Counted from the first letter of the stretch, positions 27,464-37,200 are shown. The stretch is DNA of 64,000 nucleotides from CAIQPV01 sp964480365 (GCA_964480365.1 CAYZPM010000010.1:19578-83577); one strand, 5' to 3'. The notes: a model not told the origin generated them from the sequence alone. Numbers and translations are program-made.

Positions 27464-29509
27464 ATGTCTAACCGCCTCGCCCAAGAAACCAGCCCTTATT
27501 TGCAGCAGCATGCCGGTAACCCTGTGGACTGGTTTCCGTGGGGCGAGGAAGCGTTGCGGTGCGCGCGCGAACAGGATAAGCCCATCCTGCTTTCCATCGG
27601 TTATTCCGCCTGCCACTGGTGCCATGTCATGGCGCATGAGTCGTTCGAGGATGCCGAAGTCGCGGCGGTGATGAATCAGCATTTCATCAACATCAAGGTG
27701 GATCGTGAAGAGCGTCCCGATCTCGACCACATTTATCAGGCCGCCCATGCCATGCTGACCCAGCGCAACGGCGGCTGGCCGCTTACCTTGTTTCTGACGC
27801 CAGATCAAACGCCGTTCTTCGGCGGCACGTATTTTCCCAAACAGGCACGCTACAACCTGCCCGGTTTCGTACCATTGCTGAAACAAGTGGCCGAACTTTA
27901 CCGCACGCGCCGGAATGATATTGCCAAGCAAAATGCGTCACTGCTTCAAACTTTTGGCACCATGCTGCCGAACGCGGAAGATCAAATCAGCTTCAGCAAG
28001 ACGCCGCTGGACAATGCATGCGATGAAATGCGGCAAGCTTTCGACCCCGTTCATGGCGGCTTTGGCGGTGCACCCAAGTTTCCGCAACCGATGGGAATGG
28101 AATTTCTGCTAAGTCATGCCGCGCGCGGCGGCAACTTGGATGCGCGCAACATGGCGCTCTACACGTTGCGCAAAATGGCGGATGGCGGCATTCACGATCA
28201 ATTGGGCGGCGGCTTTTGCCGCTACAGCGTGGATGAGCGTTGGGCTATCCCCCACTTCGAAAAAATGCTGTACGACAACGGCCCGCTGCTGGCGCTTTAC
28301 ACCGATGCAACCACGCTGACCGGCGAGGCATCGTTCAAGCGCGTAGCGCAAGGCATTGCGGGCTGGGTCATGCGCGAGATGCAGTCGCCGCAAGGTGGCT
28401 ACTATTCGAGTCTGGATGCGGATTCCGAACACGAGGAAGGCAAGTTTTACGTATGGACGCCGGAGCAAGCCGTCGGCCTGCTGAGTGCGGAGGAATACGC
28501 CATTGCAGCCGCCCACTATGGTCTGGATCAGCCGCCCAACTTTGAAAATAGGCATTGGAATTTACTCGTTGCACAGCCATTATCCGCTGTGGCGCAAGCG
28601 AGTAATTTGCCGCTGGAACAGGTCGAGCAACTTCTCGCCAGCGCGCAACAAAAACTATTCGCCGCACGTACAAGTCGGGTACATCCGGGGCGCGACGAAA
28701 AGATTCTGGTCAGTTGGAATGCACTCATGATTAAAGGCATGGCGCATGCAGGGAGAATGCTGGATCAATCGGCATGGATCGTTTCTGCGCAGCGCGCAGC
28801 GGATTTCATCCATACTACGATGTGGCAGAATGGCCGCCTGCTGGCGACCTGTAAGGATGGCAAGGCGCATCTGAATGCCTATCTGGATGACTATGCCTTC
28901 ATGCTGGATGCCTTGCTGGAATTGATGCAAGCGCAGTTTCGTCAGTCTGATCTGGAGTTTGCCCGCGCTCTCGCCGACGTGTTGCTGGAACAGTTCGAGG
29001 ATCAGCGGGAGGGGGGCTTCTTCTTTACCAGCCACGATCACGAAAAACTCATCCATCGCCCCAAGCCCGGCCATGACAACGCGATGCCGTCTGGCAATGG
29101 CATCGCGGCATTCGCTTTGCAGCGCCTTGGTCATCTATTGGGTGAGGCGCGCTTTCTCGAAGCAGCCGAGCGCACGCTGACACTTTTTTATCCGCAGCTT
29201 GCACAGCAACCGACCGGCTTCACGAGCCAGTTGAGGGTGTTGCAGGAATATCTCATGCCACCGCAAATCGTTATCCTGCGCAGCGTGCCGGGTGCAAGCG
29301 CGGCATGGCGGTCACAATTGATGCAGCACTACTGGCCCAACACAATGGTTCTTGCATTGGAAGGCGAGGTCGCCGACTTGCCGGAGACGCTGGCGAAACC
29401 CGGCTCGCAAGGGGTCAGCGCATGGGTTTGTCAGGGCGTAAAATGTTTACCGGTCATCAGCGATTGCCAGCGACTGATAGAGGTTTGCCAATCCGGTGAG
29501 GCAAGCTAA
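27464..29509 (+). CDS. DUF255 thioredoxin-fold protein (YyaL/SPATA20 family)
   Basis: 681 residues. N-terminal DUF255 thioredoxin-like domain with NRLAQETSPYLQQHAGNPVD, FPWGEEAL and the CxxC motif in YSACHWCHVMAHESFED, then an N-acylglucosamine-epimerase-like (alpha/alpha) barrel region (GGIHDQLGGGFCRYSVDERW, PHFEKMLYDNG, DADSEHEEGKFYVWT). The family is widespread from bacteria to animals; its biochemical role is not settled. The ATG at 27464 starts the conserved region, although an open frame runs back 35 codons into glmM. It follows glmM by 19 bases and is likely in the same operon. Confidence 0.88.
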   Translation: MSNRLAQETSPYLQQHAGNPVDWFPWGEEALRCAREQDKPILLSIGYSACHWCHVMAHESFEDAEVAAVMNQHFINIKVDREERPDLDHIYQAAHAMLTQRNGGWPLTLFLTPDQTPFFGGTYFPKQARYNLPGFVPLLKQVAELYRTRRNDIAKQNASLLQTFGTMLPNAEDQISFSKTPLDNACDEMRQAFDPVHGGFGGAPKFPQPMGMEFLLSHAARGGNLDARNMALYTLRKMADGGIHDQLGGGFCRYSVDERWAIPHFEKMLYDNGPLLALYTDATTLTGEASFKRVAQGIAGWVMREMQSPQGGYYSSLDADSEHEEGKFYVWTPEQAVGLLSAEEYAIAAAHYGLDQPPNFENRHWNLLVAQPLSAVAQASNLPLEQVEQLLASAQQKLFAARTSRVHPGRDEKILVSWNALMIKGMAHAGRMLDQSAWIVSAQRAADFIHTTMWQNGRLLATCKDGKAHLNAYLDDYAFMLDALLELMQAQFRQSDLEFARALADVLLEQFEDQREGGFFFTSHDHEKLIHRPKPGHDNAMPSGNGIAAFALQRLGHLLGEARFLEAAERTLTLFYPQLAQQPTGFTSQLRVLQEYLMPPQIVILRSVPGASAAWRSQLMQHYWPNTMVLALEGEVADLPETLAKPGSQGVSAWVCQGVKCLPVISDCQRLIEVCQSGEAS

Positions 29510-29612
29510 TTCTAAGATAATGGTAGCGCCGTTCCAATACAATTCCCGGCATTCTCAATCGGTATGTAAAAGACTCAAACAACAACCGTCATTAAGTTGC
29601 AGAAGATGAAAA

Positions 29613-29688
29613 TGGTGCCCCGAACACGAATCGAACGTGTGACCTACCCCTTAGGAGGGGGTCGCTCTATCCACTGGGCTACCGGGGC
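29613..29688 (-). tRNA. tRNA-Arg (anticodon CCT)
   Basis: 76 bases including an encoded CCA. On the minus strand the acceptor GCCCCGG pairs with TCGGGGC (one G-T), the D-arm reads AGCCCAGTGGATAGAGC, the anticodon stem-loop is CCCCTCCTAAGGGG, and the T-arm is CACGTTCGAATCGTG. CCT reads the AGG arginine codon. It stands alone between the DUF255 and peroxiredoxin genes. Confidence 0.95.
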
Positions 29689-29753
29689 GTGCCGGTATTC
29701 TAACGTAAAATAGCTACCCACTGTATGAGGAAACGCAGGATAAGGAGTGTGAA

Positions 29754-30290
29754 ATGAAATGGTTGATTCTGGTGGGCTTGCTGGGTGCGCTGGTGTTGCT
29801 TGTCAGCAGGATGGCGCAGGCGGGCGAAGTGCCGAAAGTTGGCGAGGCCGCGCCGGATTTTAATCTGCCGGATCAGCATGGTCAGATGCATACGTTGCGT
29901 GAGTACGCGGGCAAGTGGCTGGTGCTGTATTTTTATCCCAAGGATGATACGCCCGGTTGCACGCAGGAGGCTTGCGCCTTCCGCGACGACTTGCACCAGT
30001 TGACCGATCTTGGCGCGCAGGTGGTAGGCGTCAGCGTGGACGATAGCAACAGCCATGCTGAATTCGCCCAGAAATATCATTTGCCGTTTCCGTTGCTGGC
30101 AGATAAGGACGCCGAGGTGGCAGCACGTTACGGCGTTTTGATGAATCTTATACTTTTCAAGGTGGCACGGCGTTACACTTTTCTGATTGACCCGCAAGGC
30201 CGGATTAATAAGGTGTACGACAAAGTGGAGACCTCGCGCCACTCCAGGGAAATCATCGAGGACATGAAGCGCGCGTCAGGCAAGGTATAA
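29754..30290 (+). CDS. BCP/PrxQ-type peroxiredoxin, exported or membrane-anchored
   Basis: 178 residues. An N-terminal hydrophobic segment (MKWLILVGLLGALVLLVSRM, then AQAG) looks like a signal peptide or anchor, unlike cytoplasmic Bcp. The AhpC/TSA domain begins VGEAAPDFNLPDQHG; the peroxidatic Cys is C69 in DTPGCTQEAC and a resolving Cys is C74, the PrxQ spacing. It should reduce hydroperoxides using a thioredoxin-type donor, probably in the periplasm. The stop codon overlaps a TATAAT that may serve the downstream uup gene. Confidence 0.87.
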   Translation: MKWLILVGLLGALVLLVSRMAQAGEVPKVGEAAPDFNLPDQHGQMHTLREYAGKWLVLYFYPKDDTPGCTQEACAFRDDLHQLTDLGAQVVGVSVDDSNSHAEFAQKYHLPFPLLADKDAEVAARYGVLMNLILFKVARRYTFLIDPQGRINKVYDKVETSRHSREIIEDMKRASGKV

Positions 30291-30329
30291 TCCTGTCTCA
30301 TCACATGGGTGGCGAGGTTCGCCGCCCAT
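30286..30329 (+). promoter_or_regulatory. Possible uup promoter and leader hairpin
   Basis: TATAAT at 30286-30291 overlaps the peroxiredoxin stop; no clear -35 is seen. The leader then holds a stem ATGGGTGGCGA / TTCGCCGCCCAT (30305-30329) with a tiny loop. No T-run follows, so it is a structured leader rather than a simple terminator. Confidence 0.35.
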
Positions 30330-30360
30330 CACTACTCTCAATTCTTAAAGAATAACTCTG

Positions 30361-32268
30361 ATGCCATACTTAACGCTTGATAAGGCCGCGCTTGCATACG
30401 GCCATGTAGCACTGCTCGACCATGTAGATTTTCTGCTCGACGAAGGCGAGCGCGTCGGCCTGATCGGGCGCAACGGCGGCGGCAAGTCCAGCATGTTGAA
30501 AGTGCTGGCTGCACAGGCCACGCTGGACGATGGCATCGTGTGGCGCGCGCCCGGTGTGCGTATTTGTTATGTGAGCCAAGAGCCGATGCTGGATGCCGAT
30601 GCCACGGTATTCGACGAGGTCGCGCGGGGCTTAGGCGACCTGCACCAGATCATTACCGATTACCATCATCTGTCGCACCAGCTTGCCGAGCCGGATGCCG
30701 ACTACGAAACCTTGCTGGAGGCGATGCAGCCTTTGCAGACGGCACTGGAAGCACAAAACGGCTGGGCGGTGCAGGCGCGCATCGAGACGGCTATCCAGCG
30801 GCTGGAGCTGAATGCGGATAGTCGCGTGGGCGACTTGTCCGGCGGGGTGCGCAAGCGCGTGGCGTTAGCGCAAGCGCTGGTGGCCGAGCCGGATGTGTTG
30901 ATCCTGGATGAGCCGACCAACCATCTTGACTTCGCTTCCATCGAATGGCTGGAAGGGCTGCTGAATAATTTTCGCGGCAGTGTGCTGTTCGTGACCCATG
31001 ACCGACGTTTTCTCGATAATGTCACCACGCGCATCGTCGAACTGGATCGCGGCAAGCTGGCCAGTTTTCCCGGCAACTTCGCGGCCTATCTGCGCGTCAA
31101 GGAGCAGATGCTGGCGGACGAGGCGGTGCACAGCGCCAAGTTCGACAAGGTGCTGGCGCAGGAAGAAGTGTGGATACGTCAGGGGATCAAGGCGCGCGGA
31201 GTCCGTAACGAAGGGCGTGTGCGGCGGCTGGAACAGTTGCGCCGCGAGCGCGCAGCGCGGCGGGAGCAGGTAGGCAAGGTCGAGATGAATATTGAGGCGG
31301 GTGACCGCTCCGGCAAGCTGGTGGCGGAACTCAGTCACATCAGCAAGCAGTTCGGCGAGCGGAAGGTGATTAATAATTTCTCCTGCCGCATCCAGCGCGG
31401 CGATAAGATCGGTTTGCTCGGGCCGAACGGCGCGGGCAAAAGCACCTTGCTCAAAATCATTCTGGGAGAAATGGAGCCGGACAGCGGCGAGGTCAAGCTG
31501 GGCACCAAGCTCAGCGTGGCGTATTTCGACCAGTTGCGCGCACAGTTGAACGAAGAGGCCACGCTGATCGACACCATTAGCCAAGGATCGGATTTTATCG
31601 ACATCGGCGGTGTGAGGAAACATATCATCAGTTATCTCGGCGATTTTCTGTTTGCTCCGGAACGCGCGCGCTCGCCAGTGAAAAGCTTGTCAGGCGGCGA
31701 ACGCAACCGGCTGTTATTGGCGCGTCTGTTTACCCGCCCCGCCAATGTGCTGGTGCTGGACGAACCGACCAACGACCTCGACATCGAAACGCTGGAGTTG
31801 CTGGAAGAGTTGCTAGCGCAATACGACGGCACGCTGTTTCTGGTTAGCCACGACCGTGCTTTCCTCGATAATGTGGTGACGCAGGTCATCGCCTTCGAGG
31901 GCGATGGCAAGCTGATGGAATATGTCGGCGGCTATGAGGATTGGGTGCGGGTGAAGAAATTCGAAACTGCTCAGCAATCGCCGCAGCGCGAAATTTCATC
32001 CAAACAAGCTGCCCCAGCGGCGGCGCCGAAAGCAAAATCCGCCAGCAAGCTGAGTTTCAAGGAGCAGCGCGAACTGGAAGAAGTTCCGCAACGCATTGCG
32101 GCACTGGAACGTGAGCAGGAAGAAATTGCCGCCGCCTTGAGCGCGGTCAACCTTTACCGCGACAATCCTGCGCACGCCAAACAGCTACAGGAGCGCACTT
32201 CGGTCATCGAAGATGAATTGCTGCGATTGATGGCGCGCTGGGAAGAACTGGAAAGTCGGCAGGCATAG
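30361..32268 (+). CDS. uup: ABC-F family ATPase Uup
   Basis: 635 residues with two ATP-binding cassettes and no membrane domain. Walker A motifs are GRNGGGKS (36-43) and GPNGAGKS (354-361); signatures are LSGGVRKRVALAQAL and LSGGERNRLLLARLF; Walker B are LILDEPTNHLDF and LVLDEPTNDLDI. The C-terminal domain (about 540-635) is a charged coiled coil (LSFKEQRELEEVPQRIAALE), diagnostic of Uup. ABC-F proteins act on the ribosome E-site; Uup also affects transposon excision and branched DNA in E. coli. It is monocistronic by spacing. Confidence 0.92.
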   Translation: MPYLTLDKAALAYGHVALLDHVDFLLDEGERVGLIGRNGGGKSSMLKVLAAQATLDDGIVWRAPGVRICYVSQEPMLDADATVFDEVARGLGDLHQIITDYHHLSHQLAEPDADYETLLEAMQPLQTALEAQNGWAVQARIETAIQRLELNADSRVGDLSGGVRKRVALAQALVAEPDVLILDEPTNHLDFASIEWLEGLLNNFRGSVLFVTHDRRFLDNVTTRIVELDRGKLASFPGNFAAYLRVKEQMLADEAVHSAKFDKVLAQEEVWIRQGIKARGVRNEGRVRRLEQLRRERAARREQVGKVEMNIEAGDRSGKLVAELSHISKQFGERKVINNFSCRIQRGDKIGLLGPNGAGKSTLLKIILGEMEPDSGEVKLGTKLSVAYFDQLRAQLNEEATLIDTISQGSDFIDIGGVRKHIISYLGDFLFAPERARSPVKSLSGGERNRLLLARLFTRPANVLVLDEPTNDLDIETLELLEELLAQYDGTLFLVSHDRAFLDNVVTQVIAFEGDGKLMEYVGGYEDWVRVKKFETAQQSPQREISSKQAAPAAAPKAKSASKLSFKEQRELEEVPQRIAALEREQEEIAAALSAVNLYRDNPAHAKQLQERTSVIEDELLRLMARWEELESRQA

Positions 32269-32344
32269 TATGACCATATTGACAATGCAATTGGCTGGAG
32301 GAAAATTGACAAGTCATTTGTCGATTCTAGGTTAAACGCTGCGG

Positions 32345-32373
32345 TTGCAGTAAAATTAGGTAAGACGTATACA
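32345..32373 (+). promoter_or_regulatory. Promoter of the DHH phosphoesterase gene
   Basis: TTGCAG (32345-32350), a 17-base spacer and TATACA (32368-32373). Start of transcription would fall about 20 bases before the ATG, leaving just room for the GGGGGAAAG ribosome site. Confidence 0.55.
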
Positions 32374-32400
32374 CTTTAAAATTTGTATGGGGGAAAGCTT

Positions 32401-33336
32401 ATGGAAGACAGAAAATTTCGTTTGGTGACGCGCAGCGATTTCGATGGATTAGTCTGTGCGGTTTTGTTGAGGTATCTCAACATACTCGGCGATATCACAT
32501 TCGTTCACCCCAAGGACATGCAAGACGGCAAGATCGAAATCGGCCCGAATGACATTACCACTAACTTGCCCTACGTGGCTGGTGCGCACTTGGCGTTCGA
32601 TCACCATCTATCCGAAACCATCCGTAACACCGGCAAGCGCCCCAACCATATCATCGACCCGAATGCGCCTTCTGCGGCACGTGTGGTTTATGACTACTAT
32701 TCCGCCGGACAAAAAGTATTTCCGCCGGAGTGGGATGCAATGATGGCAGCGGTGGATAAGGCCGATGCGGCGCAGTTTTCGCGTGAGGAAATTCTTCATC
32801 CGCAGGGCTGGGTGTTGCTCAATTACCTGATGGATTCGCGTACCGGTCTCGGTCGCTTCCGAAATTTCCGCGTTCCAAATTACACCCTGATGATGGACTT
32901 GATTGACTACTGCAAGAACCACAGCATTGATCAGCTCATGCAACTGCCGGACGTCAAAGTGCGCGCCGACATGTACTTCGATCATGAAGAAAGGTTCAAG
33001 GATCAGATTCAGCGTTGCGCCAAGGTACACGGAAACTTGGTGGTGCTCGATCTGCGCAAAGAGGAAACTATCTTTGCGGGCAACCGCTTCATGATTTATG
33101 CACTGTTCCCAGACTGCAATATTTCCATTCACGTACTATGGGGCGTGAAACAACAGAACACCGTATTTGCCACCGGCAAATCTATCGTCAACCGCAGTTC
33201 AAAAACCAATATCGGCGAGCTGATGTTGCAATACGCGGGTGGTGGTCATGAGAATGCCGGTACCTGCCAAGTGGAGAACGATAAGGCGGAAGCAGTGTTG
33301 AGCGAGTTGATCGTTAAAATTAATGCGGATGGCTGA
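32401..33336 (+). CDS. DHH-family phosphoesterase
   Basis: 311 residues. The DHH domain has VTRSDFDGLVCAVLL (D13, D15) and the name motif FDHH (67-69); the C-terminal DHHA1-like region includes NIGELMLQYAGGGHENAGTC. These are Mn-dependent phosphodiesterases acting on oligoribonucleotides, cyclic dinucleotides or polyphosphate; the exact substrate cannot be told. The ATG at 32401 with GGGGGAAAG eight bases before it is preferred over one six codons upstream. Next to it is a PilZ gene, so a role with cyclic dinucleotides is possible but not shown. Confidence 0.8.
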   Translation: MEDRKFRLVTRSDFDGLVCAVLLRYLNILGDITFVHPKDMQDGKIEIGPNDITTNLPYVAGAHLAFDHHLSETIRNTGKRPNHIIDPNAPSAARVVYDYYSAGQKVFPPEWDAMMAAVDKADAAQFSREEILHPQGWVLLNYLMDSRTGLGRFRNFRVPNYTLMMDLIDYCKNHSIDQLMQLPDVKVRADMYFDHEERFKDQIQRCAKVHGNLVVLDLRKEETIFAGNRFMIYALFPDCNISIHVLWGVKQQNTVFATGKSIVNRSSKTNIGELMLQYAGGGHENAGTCQVENDKAEAVLSELIVKINADG

Positions 33337-33489
33337 AAGGGCCGAGGTACATGGACTTCGCTCATTGTTATGATGCGTCTTGGTTATACATGGAATGTGT
33401 GCACCAGGCACTTAGGTTTTGCAGATATGGCATGAATGCACATGTGCAGTTGCGATGTGCAGGAATGCCTTAATAATTAAGGTGAGTTT

Positions 33490-33927
33490 GTGAGTCAGGA
33501 ATATGAGGGGGAAAAAGGAAGCATTTATCAGAGGCGGCACTCGGTGGGAACCTCTGAGCATAGAAAACATTACAGGTATCCGATCCATTGGCGGATCGCT
33601 CTTGTTCATAAGACTGGCGACAAGAACGATATCTATCATGGTCGGACCCATGATTTGTCTATGTGGGGGGCGAGCATCCTCGTCGAACGCAATATTTTCG
33701 TGATGTCGGAGGTGGTTATATTGCTCGCGATACCTCCTCTCCACATGGGGCAAAAAGAAACCATCATTGAAATCCAATGTAGCATGGTCTATACCGTACT
33801 GGATTCCGAGGAGAACCAGTTTCGCATAGGGATGCGCTTCCTGAATTTCAAGGGAGAGGGCAAACGTATTCTGTCGGACATACTGTCCAAGCGAGTGATA
33901 CCAAGGTCTGAGAAAATCTTGGGGTAG
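33490..33927 (+). CDS. PilZ-domain protein (c-di-GMP binding)
   Basis: 145 residues, nearly all PilZ. The first motif RxxxR is RKHYR (R25-R29), and the second, [D/N]xSxxG, is DLSMWG (D55, S57, G60), both intact, with the barrel strands MSEVVILLAIPPL, IEIQCSMVYTVL and NQFRIGMRFLNF. It should bind c-di-GMP and relay it by protein contact. The start is GTG at 33490 with AAGGTGAG upstream. It lies 150 bases after the DHH phosphoesterase gene. Confidence 0.85.
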   Translation: MSQEYEGEKGSIYQRRHSVGTSEHRKHYRYPIHWRIALVHKTGDKNDIYHGRTHDLSMWGASILVERNIFVMSEVVILLAIPPLHMGQKETIIEIQCSMVYTVLDSEENQFRIGMRFLNFKGEGKRILSDILSKRVIPRSEKILG

Positions 33928-33964
33928 AGTGCCCCCAAAATGTTGAGAGACTTAAGTCTTCCAA

Positions 33965-35098
33965 CTATCCAAAAAACTCCTTTACCTTATCCATCCACGA
34001 TTTCGCACGCGGGCTGTGGCGTGCGCTGTCCTTCTGGTTGATCGCCTCGAATTCGCGCAGCAATTCTTTTTGCCGGTCGGTGAGGTTGGACGGAGTTTCT
34101 ACCATGACGTGGCAGTGCAGGTCGCCGTAGCTTGAACTGCGCACACCCTTGATGCCTTTGCCGCGCAGGCGGAAGATTTTTCCACTTTGCGTTTCTGCGG
34201 GAATCTTGATGCGAGCCGAGCCGTCCAGCGTGGGAATTTCGATTTCGCCGCCCAATGCGGCAGTGGCAAAGCTGACCGGCATTTCGCAATGCAGGTCGTT
34301 GTGGTCGCGCTGAAACACCGCGTGCGCTGCAATATGGATAACCACATACAAGTCGCCCGTCGGGCCGCCGTTGGCGCCAAGCTCGCCTTCGCCGGAAAGG
34401 CGGATGCGGTCATCATTGTCTACTCCAGCGGGGATTTTTACCGATAGCGTCTTGTGTTGCTTGATGCGTCCTGCACCGTGGCAAGAGCCGCATGGAGAGG
34501 AGATGACTTTGCCGCTGCCGTGACAGCGCGGACAGGCTTGCTGGATAGAGAAGAAACCCTGCTGCATGCGCACCTGTCCATGACCTGCACAGGTAGTGCA
34601 AGTGGTCGGACTGGTACCGGGTTTTGCGCCGCTGCCTTTGCAGGTTTCGCATTCGGCCATGGTCGGTACCCGGATTTGCGTCTCGGTGCCGCGTGCGGCC
34701 TGTTCCAGAGTAATCTCCAAGTTGTAGCGCAGGTCAGCGCCGCGATGCACATTGCTGCGCCCGCCGCCCCCGCGTCCTCCGCCGAAGATGTCGCCAAAGA
34801 TGTCTGAGAAGTCGAAGCCCTGCGCGCCTGCGCCGCCCGCACCGAATGGACTACCGCCGCCCATGCCGCCCGATTCAAATGCGGCGTGGCCATACTGGTC
34901 GTAAGCGGCACGCTTCTGCCCGTCGCTCAAGGTTTCGTAGGCTTCCTTGGCTTCCTTGAAGTATTCTTCCGCCTTCGGGTTATCCGGATTGCGGTCGGGG
35001 TGATGCTTCATCGCCAATTTGCGATAAGCTTTTTTTATTTCATCGTCCGATGCGTCTCGATTGACGCCCAGCACTTCGTAATAATCTTTTTTTGACAT
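33965..35098 (-). CDS. dnaJ: Chaperone protein DnaJ
   Basis: 377 residues. Type I J-protein: J-domain with HPD in MKHHPDRNPD, Gly/Phe-rich region (GGMGGGSPFGAGGAG), four CxxCxGxG zinc repeats (CETCKGSG, CTTCAGHG, CPRCHGSG, CGSCHGAG) and C-terminal substrate-binding domain. It delivers unfolded clients to DnaK and stimulates its ATPase. It is the last gene of grpE-dnaK-dnaJ; an inverted-repeat element fills the gap after dnaK, and no separate promoter is visible. Confidence 0.97.
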   Translation of the reverse strand: MSKKDYYEVLGVNRDASDDEIKKAYRKLAMKHHPDRNPDNPKAEEYFKEAKEAYETLSDGQKRAAYDQYGHAAFESGGMGGGSPFGAGGAGAQGFDFSDIFGDIFGGGRGGGGRSNVHRGADLRYNLEITLEQAARGTETQIRVPTMAECETCKGSGAKPGTSPTTCTTCAGHGQVRMQQGFFSIQQACPRCHGSGKVISSPCGSCHGAGRIKQHKTLSVKIPAGVDNDDRIRLSGEGELGANGGPTGDLYVVIHIAAHAVFQRDHNDLHCEMPVSFATAALGGEIEIPTLDGSARIKIPAETQSGKIFRLRGKGIKGVRSSSYGDLHCHVMVETPSNLTDRQKELLREFEAINQKDSARHSPRAKSWMDKVKEFFG

Positions 35099-35108
35099 GT
35101 GCTCTATT

Positions 35109-35206
35109 CACCACAGAGACACAGAGACACAGAGAACCACAGAGTTCTGAAACGGGCCAGCTTGGGTTTCAAGGTTTTCTCTGTGTCTCTGTGCCTCTGT
35201 GGTTAG
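35109..35206. repeat. CACAGAGA inverted repeat between dnaK and dnaJ
   Basis: Left arm is tandem CACAGAGA units (CCACAGAGACACAGAGACAC and on), right arm its complement (TCTCTGTGTCTCTGTGCCTC, then TGTGG). A 30-base loop separates them. The hairpin would form in the dnaK-dnaJ mRNA. Confidence 0.8.
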
Positions 35207-35210
35207 GTTT

Positions 35211-37139
35211 TTACTTTTTGTCTTTTACTTCGGTGAACTCTGCATCCACCACATCGCCTTCTTCCTTCTTTTCTTCGGCGTGAGCGCTGCTGGGTTCCCC
35301 GCCGGCTTGCGCTTTAGCTTGTTCGGCGGCGTACATTTTTTCGCCCAGCTTTTGTGCAGCAGTTGCCAGAGCTTCTGCTTTGGCATCAATGGCAGTCTTG
35401 TCGTCGCCTTTCACCACTTCTTCGGCTTCTTTCATGGCGGCTTCGATGGCGGATTTTTCCTCTGCCGTCAGATGATCGCCGTATTCCTTCAGTGACTTGT
35501 GCGTAGAGTGGATCAACGCATCCAACTGGTTGCGCGAGGTCACCAATTCAATAGCCTTATGATCTTCGTCAGCATGAGCTTCGGCATCCTGCACCATGCG
35601 CTGGATTTCCGATTCACTCAAGCCGGAACTGGCCTGAATCTTGATCTTGTTTTCCTTGCCGGTTGCCTTGTCCTTCGCCGATACATGCAGAATGCCGTTA
35701 GCGTCGATGTCGAAAGTGACTTCGATCTGCGGCATGCCGCGCGGTGCGGGCGGAATGTCGGACAGGTTGAATTGCCCCAGACTCTTGTTGCCGGAAACCA
35801 CTTCGCGCTCGCCTTGCAGCACATGGATGGTTACCGCGTTCTGATTGTCGTCGGCAGTGGAGAACACCTGCGATGCCTTGGTCGGGATGGTGGTGTTTTT
35901 CTTGATCAGCTTGGTCATCACGCCGCCCATGGTTTCGATACCCAGAGACAACGGCGTCACGTCCAGCAACAGCACATCCTTCACTTCGCCTTGCAGCACA
36001 CCGCCCTGAATAGCAGCGCCGACGGCCACGGCCTCGTCCGGGTTCACGTCCTTGCGTGGCTCCTTGCCGAAGAAGGCCTTCACTTTTTCTTGCACCATCG
36101 GCATACGGGTCTGGCCACCGACCAGAATGACGTCGGCGATGTCGGAAGTTGAAACGCCCGCATCCTTCATGGCGATCTTGCATGGTTCAATAGTGCGCGC
36201 GACCAGGTCTTCCACCAGGCTTTCCAGTTTCGCGCGGGTGATTTTCACCGCGAGGTGTTTAGGGCCGGTCGCATCCGCCGTGATGTAAGGCAAGTTCACT
36301 TCGGTTTGCTGTGCGGAAGACAACTCGATCTTGGCTTTTTCCGCCGCGTCCTTCAGGCGTTGCAGGGCAAGCATGTCCTTCTTCAGGTCGATGCCGCTTT
36401 CCTTCTTGAATTCTTCCACCAGATGCTCGATCACGCGCATGTCGAAGTCTTCGCCGCCGAGGAAAGTATCGCCGTTGGTGGACATGACCTCGAACTGGTG
36501 CTCGCCTTCGATTTCCGCGATGTCGATGATGGAGATGTCGAACGTGCCGCCGCCCAAGTCATACACCGCGATCTTGCGGTCGCCTTCCTGCTTGTCCAGA
36601 CCAAAAGCCAGCGCGGCTGCGGTCGGTTCGTTGATGATGCGCTTCACTTCCAGACCCGCGATGCGACCGGCATCCTTGGTGGCTTGGCGTTGCGCATCAT
36701 TGAAATAAGCGGGCACGGTGATGACCGCTTCGGTGACAGGCTCGCCCAAGTAGTCTTCGGCAGTCTTCTTCATTTTCGCCAGCACTTGCGCGGAAATTTC
36801 AGGTGAGGAAATTTCTTTGTCGCGAACCTTGATCCAGGCATCGCCGTTCTTGGCCTTGACTATGTTGTAGGGCACCATCTTGATGTCCTTTTGCACCATC
36901 GGCTCTTCGAAGCGGCGACCGATCAGGCGCTTCACGCCATACAGCGTGTTCTTCGGGTTGGTCACCGCCTGGCGCTTGGCCGGTGCGCCGACCAGCACTT
37001 CGCCGTCTTCCATATAAGCGATGATGGACGGCGTGGTGCGCGTACCCTCGGCGTTCTCGATCACCTTGGGTTTGCCGTTTTCCATGATGGCGACGCACGA
37101 GTTCGTGGTGCCCAAGTCAATGCCGATAATCTTTCCCAT
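35211..37139 (-). CDS. dnaK: Chaperone protein DnaK (Hsp70)
   Basis: 642 residues. N-terminal ATPase with GIDLGTTNSCVAIME, the phosphate loop IAVYDLGGGTFDISI and VILVGGQTRMPMVQ; the substrate-binding domain has DVTPLSLGIETMGGVMTKLI; the tail ends DAEFTEVKDKK with the conserved acidic EEVKDKK-like motif. It is the central ATP-dependent chaperone, working with DnaJ and GrpE. A sigma-32-like promoter lies directly upstream (37201-37228), in addition to one before grpE. Confidence 0.98.
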   Translation of the reverse strand: MGKIIGIDLGTTNSCVAIMENGKPKVIENAEGTRTTPSIIAYMEDGEVLVGAPAKRQAVTNPKNTLYGVKRLIGRRFEEPMVQKDIKMVPYNIVKAKNGDAWIKVRDKEISSPEISAQVLAKMKKTAEDYLGEPVTEAVITVPAYFNDAQRQATKDAGRIAGLEVKRIINEPTAAALAFGLDKQEGDRKIAVYDLGGGTFDISIIDIAEIEGEHQFEVMSTNGDTFLGGEDFDMRVIEHLVEEFKKESGIDLKKDMLALQRLKDAAEKAKIELSSAQQTEVNLPYITADATGPKHLAVKITRAKLESLVEDLVARTIEPCKIAMKDAGVSTSDIADVILVGGQTRMPMVQEKVKAFFGKEPRKDVNPDEAVAVGAAIQGGVLQGEVKDVLLLDVTPLSLGIETMGGVMTKLIKKNTTIPTKASQVFSTADDNQNAVTIHVLQGEREVVSGNKSLGQFNLSDIPPAPRGMPQIEVTFDIDANGILHVSAKDKATGKENKIKIQASSGLSESEIQRMVQDAEAHADEDHKAIELVTSRNQLDALIHSTHKSLKEYGDHLTAEEKSAIEAAMKEAEEVVKGDDKTAIDAKAEALATAAQKLGEKMYAAEQAKAQAGGEPSSAHAEEKKEEGDVVDAEFTEVKDKK

Positions 37140-37200
37140 GTCTTTTCCTTTCGATTGAATGCGTAAAAATCAAAACCGGTTGTTTCTGCCTTGCCGCCTA

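Noticed and set aside
35109..35206. CRISPR-like array in the CACAGAGA region
   Set aside because: Units are only about 8 bases, without spacers of regular length; it is an inverted repeat, not a CRISPR array.
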